Source of the DNA: Corynebacterium sp. HMSC074A01
Lineage (GTDB): Bacteria; Actinomycetota; Actinomycetes; Mycobacteriales; Mycobacteriaceae
DNA: 64,000 nucleotides
Assembly: GCF_001831515.1 (NCBI RefSeq)
Contig: NZ_KV825608.1
Coordinates: 15,309-79,308, forward strand
Direction: 5' to 3'
Below, piece by piece: positions 1 to 8,219 of the stretch. The notes below the pieces were generated by a model, which was given only the letters and a program-made list of their open reading frames with translations, had not been told where the DNA came from and made no database searches. The number at the start of each line of letters is the position of its first letter. The stretch's first letter is position 1. The translations under genes and the position numbers were made by a program.

Positions 1-548
1 AGGTTGGCGGTCACGCGCACCAGGTACTCCGCCTTTGGGCACCCGCCGTTTAGCCACCCGGTCACATCGTTCTTCGCAGCATCGAAGACGCCCTGGACGT
101 CGGCGGCAGGGCCGGTAAGTCTCAGGGTGGCGTACCCATCACCGTGGTGGGTGACCCGTGCTTTCGGGGTGCGCGGCTCAGGGGCCTGCAACTCGGCTTT
201 CAGCTCTGCGGCCACGCGGCGGATGCGCGCCAAATCGCCGGATGTGTTGCAAAGCTGATCGATGTAGTGCCAGCGCTTCGTCACGTCCTTGAGCGAACGG
301 GCAGAACGGGTGATGTAGGCAAGCGTGTCCAACCGGTGGCCATGCACACGCGCGCCTTCTTGGGCACGCGCCTGGTACTTGGTGTGCGAGGTTTTCCCGC
401 ACAGCACCGAGGCGGTGTCGCGCAACTGCTTGGCGCGGTCGAGTTGGATGCCGTGCGCCTGCAATTGGGCAAGCTCAAGTCCGGCCGCTGCGTGAACGAA
501 GTCGTATCCGCAGCGGTCAACCAAAGCAAGTGCATCCAAATCTGTCAT
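1..548 (-). CDS. HNH endonuclease-type (DUF222-like) protein, 3' part cut off
   Basis: Reading the minus strand from an ATG at 546-548 gives an open frame that runs off the left edge, about 182 codons. It begins MTDLDALALVDRCGY and contains the stretch YATLRLTGPAADVQGVFDAA, typical of the helical N-terminal half of the large actinobacterial DUF222/HNH family. The HNH nuclease motif, if present, lies outside the window. A TATCGT -10 box ends 7 nt before the ATG, so the mRNA is probably leaderless. A complete relative sits at 45655-47151. Cellular role of the family is unclear; mobile or defence functions have been suggested but cannot be shown here. Confidence 0.8.
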   Translation of the reverse strand, partial: MTDLDALALVDRCGYDFVHAAAGLELAQLQAHGIQLDRAKQLRDTASVLCGKTSHTKYQARAQEGARVHGHRLDTLAYITRSARSLKDVTKRWHYIDQLCNTSGDLARIRRVAAELKAELQAPEPRTPKARVTHHGDGYATLRLTGPAADVQGVFDAAKNDVTGWLNGGCPKAEYLVRVTAN

Positions 549-555
549 GCACCCG

Positions 556-561
556 ACGATA
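556..561 (-). promoter_or_regulatory. -10 box of a leaderless HNH gene
   Basis: TATCGT on the minus strand, 7 nt before the ATG at 548. Fits the TANNNT corynebacterial -10 with transcription starting at the start codon. Confidence 0.5.
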
Positions 562-569
562 AACCACGT

Positions 570-2267
570 TTACCTGCCAAAACAAGGGAATGTGAGAATA
601 CACCCATTATTGGCCAGAAACGGAACCAACGACCCAAAACCTGCGTCTAATCGTGGTTGGGCGTTTGCAGATTGGCGCTGCACCATCAGCGCGCCGAGAA
701 GGCCGAGCACCAGGAAGGCTGCGGAGAAACCGATGGACCAGGCCGCGGAGTGTGCGAACGCGGTGGAGAGGCTCTCCACGGTGGCGTCGCGGGCGCTGCC
801 GAGTGAGGCGACGAGGGGGTCGTTGGGCGCGGCGTCGCGAAGCTGCGCGATGGTGGAGCCGGCGGAGGCTTGGGTGGCGTGCGAGAGGCCGTCGAGAAGC
901 TGCGGGGGCAACCCCTCGAGCGCCGCAGGGATGGTGCGGGCCATCGCCGCCGCCAGCGCGGAGCCGGCGATCGCGGCACCGAGGGCGGAGCCGAGCTGGC
1001 GGACCGTCGACTGGGTGGCGGAGCCGGCGCCGGAGAGTTCCTCCGGGATGTCGCGCAGCACCGTCGAGGTCAGCTGCGCGGACGCCAGGCCAAGCCCGAT
1101 GCCGTACAGCACGAGCGCGGCGACCAGCCACCACGTCGCCGCCTGCACGCCCACCAGCAGCGCCACGCCGACGACCTCGAGGCCCAGGCCCAGCACAACG
1201 ACGCCGGGCGCGGTCAGCCGTGCGGCGAGGTGGCGGGCGGCGGCTCCGGAGGCAAAGGCGCCGAGTGCCATTGCGGCGAGGACGAGGCCGGTGGAAAGCG
1301 TCGATAAGCCGACCGCATTGATGAGGAAAAGCGGGAGGACGAACATGAGGGAGAACTCCCCGATCGCCACGGTCGCGGCGGTGAGGTTGCCCCAGGAGAA
1401 GGTGCCGACCTTGAACAGGTGGAGGTCCAGCAGCGCGTCGCGGCCGTTGCGCGCGCGGTGCAGCTCCCAGCGGACGAAGAGCCCGATGAATACGATCCCG
1501 GTGCCAATGGCTACGGGCACCGGCGAGATCGACCACTGCTCCGGCCACGACCAGCTGCCAATCTGGAGGGTCTCCTTCTTGGTCCACCAGCCGAGCGTGG
1601 TCGCCTCGATCAGACCGAAGACAATTAGGCCGAAGCCGATTGCCGAGGTGAGCAGGCCGTCGACGTCCACACCGCGGGCGTCGCGCTTGCCGTAGGTCTG
1701 CGGTACCCAGGCGAAGATGCCAACGAGCACGAGTGCGCCCAGCGGGAGGTTCACCCAGAAGATCCAGCGCCAGGAAGCGTATTCGGTAAGCACGCCGCCG
1801 AGCAGCGGGCCGAGCGCCGCCGTGCCGCTCATCACCGCGCCCCAGACGCCGAATGCCGCGGCGCGGTCCTTGCCGCTGAACAGGGAGTTGACCGAGGACA
1901 GCGTCGCCGGCAGCACCAGCGCACCGCCGACGCCCTGGACCGCGCGGGCAGCGATGAGGCTGCCTGCGCCGCTCGCCGCCGCGGCGAGGAGCGAACCGCC
2001 GACGAAGAGGATCACGCCCGCGGCGAAAGTCGTGCGCCGGCCGATACGGTCACCTAGCCTGCCCGAGCCCAAGAGCAGGGCTGCGAAGATCACGTTGTAG
2101 ATCGCGTTGACCCACTGCGCGTTGGTCAGGCTGAGATCCAGGGCGGAGATCATCGTTGGCAGCGCCACGCCGACGATCGTGCCGTCCATGACGATCAGCG
2201 CCAGCCCGAAAGCAAGGACGGCAAGGGCCTTCCACCGATTCGTGGTTTGAGTATTCAGCGTGTTCAC
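570..2267 (-). CDS. MFS drug exporter, DHA2 family
   Basis: A 14-helix multidrug exporter of the DHA2 (QacA/EmrB-like) branch, expected to pump drugs or other small molecules out across the plasma membrane with proton influx. The protein has the family start (ALIVMDGTIVGVALPTM in helix 1), the motif A loop GRLGDRIGRR after helix 2, and hydrophobic segments to residue ~535. The frame extends to an ATG at 2273, but the AAAGGA ribosome site overlaps that ATG and sits 5-6 nt before the GTG at 2265-2267, so GTG 2267 (565 aa) is the better start. The upstream inverted repeat at 2289-2314 suggests control by a TetR-type repressor, but no such gene is adjacent. Substrate unknown. Confidence 0.9.
   Translation of the reverse strand: MNTLNTQTTNRWKALAVLAFGLALIVMDGTIVGVALPTMISALDLSLTNAQWVNAIYNVIFAALLLGSGRLGDRIGRRTTFAAGVILFVGGSLLAAAASGAGSLIAARAVQGVGGALVLPATLSSVNSLFSGKDRAAAFGVWGAVMSGTAALGPLLGGVLTEYASWRWIFWVNLPLGALVLVGIFAWVPQTYGKRDARGVDVDGLLTSAIGFGLIVFGLIEATTLGWWTKKETLQIGSWSWPEQWSISPVPVAIGTGIVFIGLFVRWELHRARNGRDALLDLHLFKVGTFSWGNLTAATVAIGEFSLMFVLPLFLINAVGLSTLSTGLVLAAMALGAFASGAAARHLAARLTAPGVVVLGLGLEVVGVALLVGVQAATWWLVAALVLYGIGLGLASAQLTSTVLRDIPEELSGAGSATQSTVRQLGSALGAAIAGSALAAAMARTIPAALEGLPPQLLDGLSHATQASAGSTIAQLRDAAPNDPLVASLGSARDATVESLSTAFAHSAAWSIGFSAAFLVLGLLGALMVQRQSANAQPRLDAGFGSLVPFLANNGCILTFPCFGR
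1300..1309 (+). repeat. GTCGATAAGC repeat, copy 1
   Basis: Plus-strand GTCGATAAGC inside the DHA2 exporter gene, read on the minus strand as Gly-Leu(TTA)-Ser-Thr. Confidence 0.7.
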
Positions 2268-2288
2268 GATCATCCTTTCGACGATTCC

Positions 2289-2316
2289 GACAGTAGGCCT
2301 GGTCAGACACTGTCAA
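2289..2316 (-). promoter_or_regulatory. Candidate promoter with inverted-repeat operator
   Basis: GACAGT (2289-2294) and ACTGTC (2309-2314) form an inverted repeat with a 14-bp spacer. On the minus strand the right arm forms part of TTGACA (2316-2311, a possible -35) and a TACTGT (2295-2290) can serve as -10, although the 15-bp spacing is short. The layout fits repression of the exporter gene by a protein bound over the promoter. Confidence 0.4.
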
Positions 2317-2348
2317 CATCGACCGATCGGATGATTCGCGGCTACACC

Positions 2349-2879
2349 TTACTTCTGATCGGGTTTGGGAAGCAGGAGCTCGTAGATGTCAGAGTCGCGC
2401 CACTCCCCGGCCTTCTCGCCGTAGGTCATCTTCGCCATGTGGTGGAAGGTGCCGACCTTTTCAAAGCCGCGCGAGATGTGCAGGCCGGCAGAGCCGGTGT
2501 TCTCCGGGAAGATCCAGGAGTGGATCGACCACTTGTCCAGCTCGATGCAGGTGGCGATGAGCTTGTCCAGAAGCGCGCCGGAGACACCCATGCCGCGCGA
2601 ATCCGGGTGCGTGTAGATGGAGTCCTCCACCACGCCGTGGAAGACACTGCGCGAAGACGCTTTCGCGGCCGCCACCCAGCCGAGGACCTTCTCGTCGTCC
2701 TCGGCGTCCACAGCTACGAAAGCGGTCTCGATGATCTTGCCGCGGGAGAATTCTTCCCACGTCTGGCCGCGCGTTTCGTAGGTGGCGTTTCCTGTGCTCA
2801 GTCCCATTTCATAGATCGCCCTGACCTGCGTGTAGTCCTCTGGGCGCATTGGACGAATGTTGAAACCGTTTTTGGTCAT
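2349..2879 (-). CDS. GNAT family N-acetyltransferase
   Basis: A 176-aa single-domain acetyl-CoA-dependent acyltransferase. It starts FNIRPMRPEDYTQVRAIYE, has the acetyl-CoA pyrophosphate loop SRGMGVSGALL, and ends with HISRGFEKVGTFHHM, the arrangement seen in phosphinothricin/methionine-sulfoximine acetyltransferases (PAT/MddA type). The frame is open further upstream to 2942, but that extension crosses a terminator hairpin (2902-2931), so it is not the real start. ATG 2879 is preceded by GGAG; ATG 2888 is a possible alternative. The substrate is probably a small amino compound; detoxification of an amino-acid analogue is a guess from family. Confidence 0.85.
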   Translation of the reverse strand: MTKNGFNIRPMRPEDYTQVRAIYEMGLSTGNATYETRGQTWEEFSRGKIIETAFVAVDAEDDEKVLGWVAAAKASSRSVFHGVVEDSIYTHPDSRGMGVSGALLDKLIATCIELDKWSIHSWIFPENTGSAGLHISRGFEKVGTFHHMAKMTYGEKAGEWRDSDIYELLLPKPDQK

Positions 2880-2901
2880 GCGCTCCATTCTCACGCGCAA
2901 A

Positions 2902-2931
2902 AAGCCCTCGCGCAAACTGCGCAGAGGGCTT
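2902..2931 (-). terminator. Rho-independent terminator of the LGFP lipoprotein gene
   Basis: Arms AAGCCCTC (2902-2909) and GAGGGCTT (2924-2931) with an inner GCGC/GCGC pair. On the minus strand the stem is followed by a run of five T. It lies between the lipoprotein gene stop (2969) and the GNAT gene start. Confidence 0.8.
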
Positions 2932-2968
2932 CGTTTCACCACGGCGGGTGAGGTGCTAAAACGGGGCT

Positions 2969-3577
2969 TTAGGCCTCGTTGATAATAGGCGCGAACGCAC
3001 CGTTTTCACCGCGGGTCCACTCGATGGTGCCGTGCTCAAACTCCTGGATCCAGCCGGACTCATTCGGCAGCGGGGTCTCCGCCTCCGTGGGGAAGCCGAG
3101 GACGGACTCGTGGTTGCCGTTAATCCACTCGTTGGCGATCTCGCCCCAGATCGGCGCGCCACCGGTGTTCTCGTTCCAGGTGACGTAGTGCTCGCCGTCG
3201 TAGGAGACGATCCAGCCGTTCTCGGTCTCTTCGACGGAGACTGGCTCGCCCCAAGCATCGTCGGCGTACTTGTCCATCGCGGCTGCCAGGCCGGACGGTG
3301 CCATTACAGACTCGCCGTCAGCGGTAGCGATCTCCGTAGTGTCGCCCTCAGCGCCCTCAGCACCTTCTGCATCCTCGGTGTTGTCGGCCCCCTCAGCGCC
3401 CTCGGCATCGGTTGCGTCTGCGTCAGCGGTCTCGGTTGCGGTGTCCACCTCGGTTGCGGTCTCCTCGACCACGGAGGTGCCGTCGGTGCTCTCCGCATCG
3501 TCGGAGGAGCAAGCAACCAGGCCAGTTGCCAGGGAGAGGGCTGCTGCGGATGCGGCGAGCTTGCGGGAGATGGTCAT
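2969..3577 (-). CDS. LGFP-repeat lipoprotein
   Basis: A 202-aa secreted lipoprotein. Residues 1-23 form a signal peptide ending in the lipobox LVAC (Cys23 lipidated). Residues ~25-85 are a low-complexity acidic linker rich in Thr, Ala, Asp and Glu with repeated EGAEG units. The C-terminal part carries an LGFP repeat (VLGFPTEAETPL ... WIQEFEHGTIEWT), a module found in corynebacterial envelope proteins and thought to link to the arabinogalactan-mycolate wall. GGAG lies 10 nt before the ATG. Single gene followed by its own terminator. A role in envelope attachment is inferred from the repeat only. Confidence 0.85.
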   Translation of the reverse strand: MTISRKLAASAAALSLATGLVACSSDDAESTDGTSVVEETATEVDTATETADADATDAEGAEGADNTEDAEGAEGAEGDTTEIATADGESVMAPSGLAAAMDKYADDAWGEPVSVEETENGWIVSYDGEHYVTWNENTGGAPIWGEIANEWINGNHESVLGFPTEAETPLPNESGWIQEFEHGTIEWTRGENGAFAPIINEA

Positions 3578-3639
3578 AAACTAAGCACTCCTTTGTACGT
3601 TTTTGTACTGATTTATTACGGCCCCATTATGCAGGCTTT

Positions 3640-3649
3640 GCTTATCGAC
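3640..3649 (-). repeat. GTCGATAAGC repeat, copy 2
   Basis: Minus-strand GTCGATAAGC. It covers the stop codon of the LysR-like gene (read CGA TAA), so this copy cannot be explained by protein sequence. Confidence 0.7.
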
Positions 3650-4322
3650 GCCGCCGCTTCCCACCCTTACGGGGGTGATTTGCACGCTTCCCCTTGCGAA
3701 AATCACCGGTATGCGCCTTAGTGCGCGTCTTCTCCGGTTTGGCTGCCTGGGTCGTGCGCGAAGAGCGCACGGAACGCCCCTTGGTGATGCCGACGAAGTC
3801 CTGAATCGCGTCGCAGTCGTCGGCCTTTCGCCACACAAGCGCCACCGGCGTCGGTGCCACCGAGGGACCAGTCACCTCGAGCGGGACGACCTGCTTCTTC
3901 GAGAGGTGGGTCAACAGCGGCAGCGGGCCGTAGGCAATGCCGACGTTCGCGGCCACGACCTGCAGCGCCTCACGCACCGCGCCAACGTCTGGCCGCTGCG
4001 AAAATGCAAGATTCACGTGCTCGCCTTCCAGGTCGCGCTCGGCGACCTTCTCCCCCACTTCGGCGTAGACAGAGTCTTTCGGTACAGCCACCCCCGGCGC
4101 TTCCTCGTAGAGGCGCACCACGTGAAAGTCTTCGCTCGCCTCGTCAAGCCGCGGGTCGGGCAGGCGGATGAGGGCGACGGGAGGTGGGGACGACGGGGCG
4201 TCGATAAGCAGGGCCCAAGGGTCGGGAGAATCGACCGCCTCGATGCGATTGCCGGTGGCCTGCTGGTAACGGCGGATCCACTTCCCCGGCGCGGAGCCGG
4301 TGACGAAGGCGAAAGAGAGCAT
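3642..4322 (-). CDS. LysR-type effector-binding domain protein without HTH, basic tail
   Basis: A 226-aa protein that looks like the ligand-binding half of a LysR regulator: it opens with LSFAFVTGSAPGKW and contains HVNLAFSQRPDVGAVREALQ and NVGIAYGPLPLLTHL, as in the C-terminal domain of LysR proteins. No winged-helix domain precedes it: the start is ATG 4322, 24 bp from the divergent gene start at 4347. The C-terminus is strongly basic (a final run of Lys/Arg after residue ~195) and could touch DNA or RNA. A TAGCAT -10 box ends 7 nt before the ATG, so the mRNA is probably leaderless. The divergent partner may be its functional mate (see findings). Ligand unknown. Confidence 0.75.
   Translation of the reverse strand: MLSFAFVTGSAPGKWIRRYQQATGNRIEAVDSPDPWALLIDAPSSPPPVALIRLPDPRLDEASEDFHVVRLYEEAPGVAVPKDSVYAEVGEKVAERDLEGEHVNLAFSQRPDVGAVREALQVVAANVGIAYGPLPLLTHLSKKQVVPLEVTGPSVAPTPVALVWRKADDCDAIQDFVGITKGRSVRSSRTTQAAKPEKTRTKAHTGDFRKGKRANHPRKGGKRRRR
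4200..4209 (+). repeat. GTCGATAAGC repeat, copy 3
   Basis: Plus-strand copy inside the LysR-like gene, read on the minus strand as Leu(CTT)-Ile-Asp. Confidence 0.7.
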
Positions 4323-4329
4323 GGACAGA

Positions 4330-4335
4330 ATGCTA
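4330..4335 (-). promoter_or_regulatory. -10 box, leaderless LysR-like gene
   Basis: TAGCAT on the minus strand with a 7-nt gap to ATG 4322. It shares two bases with the plus-strand -10 box at 4334-4339, so the two promoters overlap face to face. Confidence 0.55.
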
Positions 4336-4339
4336 CCGT
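4334..4339 (+). promoter_or_regulatory. -10 box, leaderless DUF5997 gene
   Basis: TACCGT on the plus strand, 7 nt before ATG 4347; overlaps the opposing -10 box. Confidence 0.5.
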
Positions 4340-4346
4340 GTGCAGC

Positions 4347-4706
4347 ATGACTCAGAAGACGCCGTCGAGCACGGCCATGAAGCCGGAAACCGCCGCCAAG
4401 AAGCTGGGCGTGTACCTGCCCGCCACTCCGCAGGAGTTTCAGGAGGGTGCGGTCACCCACGCCGAGCTGCGCGAACTGCAGCACAACCCGCCGGAGTGGC
4501 TCAAAGAGCTGCGGCTGAACGGCCCGCACCCGCGGCCGGAGGTGGCGCGCAAGCTCGGTATCTCCATTACCGCGCTGAAGAAGCACGAGATGGATCGCCC
4601 GCTGACCACCGCAGAGATCAGCGAGCTGCTGAAAAATCAGCCTGATTGGCTGCGCGAAGCCCGCGCCGCGCTTGCCGCGCAGCGCGGTAACGACGAGGAA
4701 GCCTAG
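4347..4706 (+). CDS. DUF5997 family protein
   Basis: A 119-aa cytoplasmic protein of the actinobacterial DUF5997 family. Residues ~20-45 ([12 protein letters not shown]...) precede two similar segments, [20 protein letters not shown] and [13 protein letters not shown]. The stretch [17 protein letters not shown] reads like a helix-turn-helix. It is divergent from the LysR-effector protein with only 24 bp between start codons, and its stop codon overlaps that of glyA in a CTAG. No function is established; a DNA-binding role is inferred from the HTH-like stretch. Confidence 0.75.
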   Translation: MTQKTPSSTAMKPETAAKKLGVYLPATPQEFQEGAVTHAELRELQHNPPEWLKELRLNGPHPRPEVARKLGISITALKKHEMDRPLTTAEISELLKNQPDWLREARAALAAQRGNDEEA

Positions 4707-5995
4707 AGCATCTTCCAGTCTTCCAGCTCTGGGTAGAGCGGGTACTTCTCCGCCAGCTTGTCGACGCGGGCGTGCAGCGCCTCGACGTCGGCAGCCTCGC
4801 CCTTGATCAGGGTTTCGGCGATGATCTCGGCGACCTCGATGAAGTCTTCCTTGCCGAAGCCGCGGGTTGCCAGCGCCGAAGTACCGATGCGCAGGCCGGA
4901 GGTGACCTTCGGCGGGCGCGGGTCGAACGGCACGGCGTTACGGTTGACGGTAATGCCCACGCTGTGCAGCAGGTCCTCTGCCTGCTGGCCGTCCATCTCA
5001 GAGTTGCGCAGATCCGCGAGCACCAGGTGCACGTCGGTGCCGCCGGAGACGACGTCGACGCCAGCCTCCTTCGCATCCGGCTGGGTCAGGCGCTCGGCAA
5101 GGATGCGGGCACCCTCGATGGTGCGCTCCTGACGGTCTTTGAACTCGGGCATGCCCGCGATCTTGAACGCGGTGGCCTTCGCCGCAATGACGTGCATGAG
5201 CGGGCCGCCCTGCTGGCCGGGGAAGACCGCGGAGTTGAGCTTCTTGTGCAGGTCCTCGTCGTTGGTGAGGATGAAACCGGAGCGCGGGCCGCCGATCGTC
5301 TTGTGCACGGTGGAAGAGACCACGTGAGCGTGCGGCACCGGGGAGGGGTGCACACTGGCGGCAACCAGGCCAGCGAAGTGGGCCATGTCGACCCACAGGT
5401 AGGCACCGACCTCGTCGGCAATGGAGCGGAACTCAGCGAAGTCCTCATGGCGCGGATACGCGGACCAGCCAGCGATGATCACCTTCGGCTTGACCTCGCG
5501 CGCCTGCTCACGCAGCTTCGCCATGTCGATGGTGTGGGTGTCCTTTTCCACCTCGTAGGCAGCGACGTTGTAGAGGCGGCCGGAGAAGTTGATCTTCATG
5601 CCGTGGGTGAGGTGACCGCCGTGCGCCAGGCTCAGGCCGAGGATGGTGTCCCCCGGCTCCGCGAGCGCCATGAGCACTGCCGCGTTCGCCTGCGCGCCGG
5701 AGTGCGGCTGCACGTTGGCAAACTTCGCGCCAAAGACCTCCTTGGCGCGCTCGATCGCCAGCTCCTCGACCACGTCGACGTGCTCGCAGCCGCCGTAGTA
5801 GCGCTTGCCCGGGTACCCCTCGGCGTACTTGTTGGTCAGCACGGAGCCCTGCGCCTGCAGGACGGCACGCGGCACGAAGTTCTCGGAGGCGATCATCTCC
5901 AGAGTGTTGCGCTGCCTGCTCAGCTCGTTGACAATGGCGTCGTGCACCTCTGGATCAAAGGTGGCGAGATCCTGGTAGCGGAAGTCATCAGACAC
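4703..5995 (-). CDS. glyA: Serine hydroxymethyltransferase
   Basis: A 430-aa PLP enzyme that interconverts serine and glycine while loading one-carbon units on tetrahydrofolate. Full length for the family. Visible family features are [16 protein letters not shown] near the N-terminus, the glycine/PLP loop [11 protein letters not shown] and the lysine-bearing [14 protein letters not shown] that forms the Schiff base. Start is GTG 5995 with GGAG just upstream. Convergent with the DUF5997 gene; the two stop codons share CTAG (4703-4706). Homologues in mycobacteria also sit next to coaA. Confidence 0.98.
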   Translation of the reverse strand: MSDDFRYQDLATFDPEVHDAIVNELSRQRNTLEMIASENFVPRAVLQAQGSVLTNKYAEGYPGKRYYGGCEHVDVVEELAIERAKEVFGAKFANVQPHSGAQANAAVLMALAEPGDTILGLSLAHGGHLTHGMKINFSGRLYNVAAYEVEKDTHTIDMAKLREQAREVKPKVIIAGWSAYPRHEDFAEFRSIADEVGAYLWVDMAHFAGLVAASVHPSPVPHAHVVSSTVHKTIGGPRSGFILTNDEDLHKKLNSAVFPGQQGGPLMHVIAAKATAFKIAGMPEFKDRQERTIEGARILAERLTQPDAKEAGVDVVSGGTDVHLVLADLRNSEMDGQQAEDLLHSVGITVNRNAVPFDPRPPKVTSGLRIGTSALATRGFGKEDFIEVAEIIAETLIKGEAADVEALHARVDKLAEKYPLYPELEDWKML

Positions 5996-6146
5996 GTGCT
6001 CCGGGTCCTTTCACTTGTATTTAAGTAGCAATTCTGCACAGCCGCTTCAAAAACACGGCCGCTGGCTAGCAGTATAAACGGCCGACCCTGCGCGCGGGGC
6101 CACCTGTATTCACCTGCCCTCACCGGTGTTTGGAAGAATAGCTGGC

Positions 6147-7082
6147 ATGGCTCAAGGCGCACGGGGCTTCGATTCCAGCCCGTATCTGGATTTCCACCGC
6201 GACGATTGGCGCAAGCGGCGCGCGAAGATGCCGCAGGTGCTCACCGCAGACGAGGTAGAAAAACTCAGCGGTATCGGCGAGAACCTGGATCTCCAGGAAG
6301 TCGCGGACATCTACCTCCCCCTCTCTCGCCTGATCCACCTGCAGGTGCGGGCGCGCCAGAAGCTCACCAACGCCACCGAGACCTTCATCGGCGGCGACCC
6401 GGGGCATGTGCCCTTCATCATCGGGCTGGCTGGCTCGGTGGCGGTGGGCAAATCGACCACCGCGCGCGTGCTGCAGGTGCTGCTACAAAGGTGGGATTCG
6501 CACCCGCGGGTAGACCTGATCACCACCGACGGCTTCCTCTACCCCACCGCGGTGCTGGAAGAACGCAACTTGATGTCAAGGAAGGGGTTCCCGGAGTCCT
6601 ACGACCGTCGTAACCTCATGCGTTTTGTCACCGAGGTGAAATCGGGCAAGCCCGTGGTCAAGGCTCCAATCTATTCGCACAACGCCTACGACATCTTGCC
6701 CGGCGAGTTCATCGAGGTCCGCCAGCCCGACATCCTGATCCTGGAGGGCCTGAACGTGCTGCAGACAGGGCCGACGCTGATGGTGTCGGACCTGTTCGAC
6801 TTTTCCATCTACGTGGATGCCGCGACCGAGCACATCGAGCACTGGTACATTTCGCGCTTCCTCAAGCTGCGCAACACCGCGTTTACGAAGCCGGGCGCGC
6901 ACTTTGCAAACTACGCGGGACTTGACGATACCGCCGCCTCGCGCGAAGCCCGCGAGCTGTGGCAGTCGATCAACCTGCCTAACCTGGTGGAAAACATCCT
7001 GCCGACGAAGGTGCGGGCCTCGCTGGTGCTGCGCAAGGGCTTCGACCACACCGTGCAGCGGGTGCGCATGCGCAAGATTTAG
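6147..7082 (+). CDS. coaA: Pantothenate kinase, type I
   Basis: ATP-dependent phosphorylation of pantothenate, the first committed step of coenzyme A synthesis. 311 aa from ATG 6147, matching the usual ~312 aa; an in-frame ATG at 6126 is less likely. Walker A is at residues 93-104 ([12 protein letters not shown]), followed by TTDGFLYP and the C-terminal region with [10 protein letters not shown]. Divergent from glyA, convergent with the prenyl synthase gene (3-bp gap). CoaA of this type is normally feedback-inhibited by CoA. Confidence 0.97.
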   Translation: MAQGARGFDSSPYLDFHRDDWRKRRAKMPQVLTADEVEKLSGIGENLDLQEVADIYLPLSRLIHLQVRARQKLTNATETFIGGDPGHVPFIIGLAGSVAVGKSTTARVLQVLLQRWDSHPRVDLITTDGFLYPTAVLEERNLMSRKGFPESYDRRNLMRFVTEVKSGKPVVKAPIYSHNAYDILPGEFIEVRQPDILILEGLNVLQTGPTLMVSDLFDFSIYVDAATEHIEHWYISRFLKLRNTAFTKPGAHFANYAGLDDTAASREARELWQSINLPNLVENILPTKVRASLVLRKGFDHTVQRVRMRKI

Positions 7083-7085
7083 GCG

Positions 7086-7865
7086 CTACTTGCCAAAGCG
7101 GCGCGAGCGCTGCGAGTACTCGCGCAATGCGCGCAAGAAATCGATCTTGCGGAATGCCGGCCAGTACGTATCGGTAAACCAGATCTCCGAATACGCGGCC
7201 TGCCACAGCAGAAACCCGGAGAGGCGCTGCTCGCCCGAGGTGCGGATGACCAGGTCCGGGTCCGGCTGGCCAGAGGTGTAGAGGTGCTCAGAGATGGAAT
7301 CCACCGTGACCGCCTCGGCGATTTCGGCGGCGCTGGCCCCCTTGCCCGCCTCGTCCTGGATGAGCTCGCGTACCGCGTCGACAATCTCCTGGCGGCCCCC
7401 GTATCCCACCGCGATGTTCACGGTCAGCCCGGCCTTGCCCGTAGTCGACGCCGCGGAGCGCTGCATGCGCGCCACCACGTCCTCCGGCAACAGATCAAGG
7501 TGGCCGACAAGACGAACGCGACACGTGTAGTGCTCGGTGGCGAGGCCGTCGATGACGTCCGAGATGATGTCAAAAAGCAGCTCGACCTCTTCGGACGTGC
7601 GCTGGAGGTTCTCCGTGGACAGCAAATAGAGCGTGACGACGTCCACGTCCATCTCGGCACACCAGCGCACGAGCTCGCCGATTTTGGCCCCGCCCGCGCG
7701 GTGCCCCTGCGAGATGTCGCTCAGCCCGGCCTCGCGGGCCCAGCGGCGGTTGCCGTCGGCCATCACGGCGATGTGCTTCGGCCGCTTCTTGCCGCGCAGC
7801 TCGCGCCGCAGGCGGTACTCGTATAGCGGGTACAGGATCTTTTCCAGCACAGTCACGCCCCTCAC
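7086..7865 (-). CDS. uppS: Z-isoprenyl diphosphate synthase (UppS family, Rv1086-like)
   Basis: A 259-aa cis-prenyltransferase. The catalytic block HIAVMADGNRRWAR has the metal-binding Asp at residue 37, followed by GHRAGGAKI, LYLLSTENLQR and the C-terminal DLVIRTSGEQRLSGFLLWQ. Gene order (mca, small membrane gene, this gene, coaA, glyA) matches that of mycobacterial Rv1086, which makes omega,E,Z-farnesyl diphosphate for decaprenyl phosphate, the lipid carrier of arabinan and mycolate-layer synthesis; that assignment rests on synteny. Three in-frame GTG starts exist (7865, 7856, 7850); GAGGGG 7 nt before 7850 makes it a serious alternative. Confidence 0.93.
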   Translation of the reverse strand: MRGVTVLEKILYPLYEYRLRRELRGKKRPKHIAVMADGNRRWAREAGLSDISQGHRAGGAKIGELVRWCAEMDVDVVTLYLLSTENLQRTSEEVELLFDIISDVIDGLATEHYTCRVRLVGHLDLLPEDVVARMQRSAASTTGKAGLTVNIAVGYGGRQEIVDAVRELIQDEAGKGASAAEIAEAVTVDSISEHLYTSGQPDPDLVIRTSGEQRLSGFLLWQAAYSEIWFTDTYWPAFRKIDFLRALREYSQRSRRFGK

Positions 7866-7882
7866 CTTACCTTTTGGCGCTG

Positions 7883-8194
7883 CTAGAAGATGCGCTTCTT
7901 GCTCCGGTCGTACACGCCGGCTTCCTGCATCGCTTTGTCCACCGCCTGTGTATCGAAGGGATCAATGCCGTGCGCTTGCGCGAACTGCTGGCGGCGACGG
8001 AAGCGGGAGAAGCGCCGGTGAAACGCGTATCCGAGCGTGAGGATCGCCGCAGCCAGCACGACGATGATCAACAGCCCCACCGGCGAGGCCTTGCCAAAGT
8101 CCGGCCCGACCGGCGTTTCCGCCGGTGCCTGGGCAAGCACAAAACTGGTGGCGTTGGTGGCGGAGGCGGCCAGCGTGGAAAACATCGAGCTCAT
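7883..8194 (-). CDS. Small membrane protein (Rv1083-like position)
   Basis: A 103-aa protein with one clear transmembrane helix (VGLLIIVVLAAAILTLGYAF, about residues 38-57), an extracytoplasmic N-terminus that may also act as a signal region, and a basic cytoplasmic tail (HRRFSRFRRRQQ) ending GVYDRSKKRIF. It lies 25 bp after mca on the same strand, as its counterpart does in mycobacteria, so it is probably cotranscribed with mca. Function unknown. Confidence 0.8.
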   Translation of the reverse strand: MSSMFSTLAASATNATSFVLAQAPAETPVGPDFGKASPVGLLIIVVLAAAILTLGYAFHRRFSRFRRRQQFAQAHGIDPFDTQAVDKAMQEAGVYDRSKKRIF

Positions 8195-8219
8195 TGTTCT
8201 TTAAGCGTCCTTCACTTCT

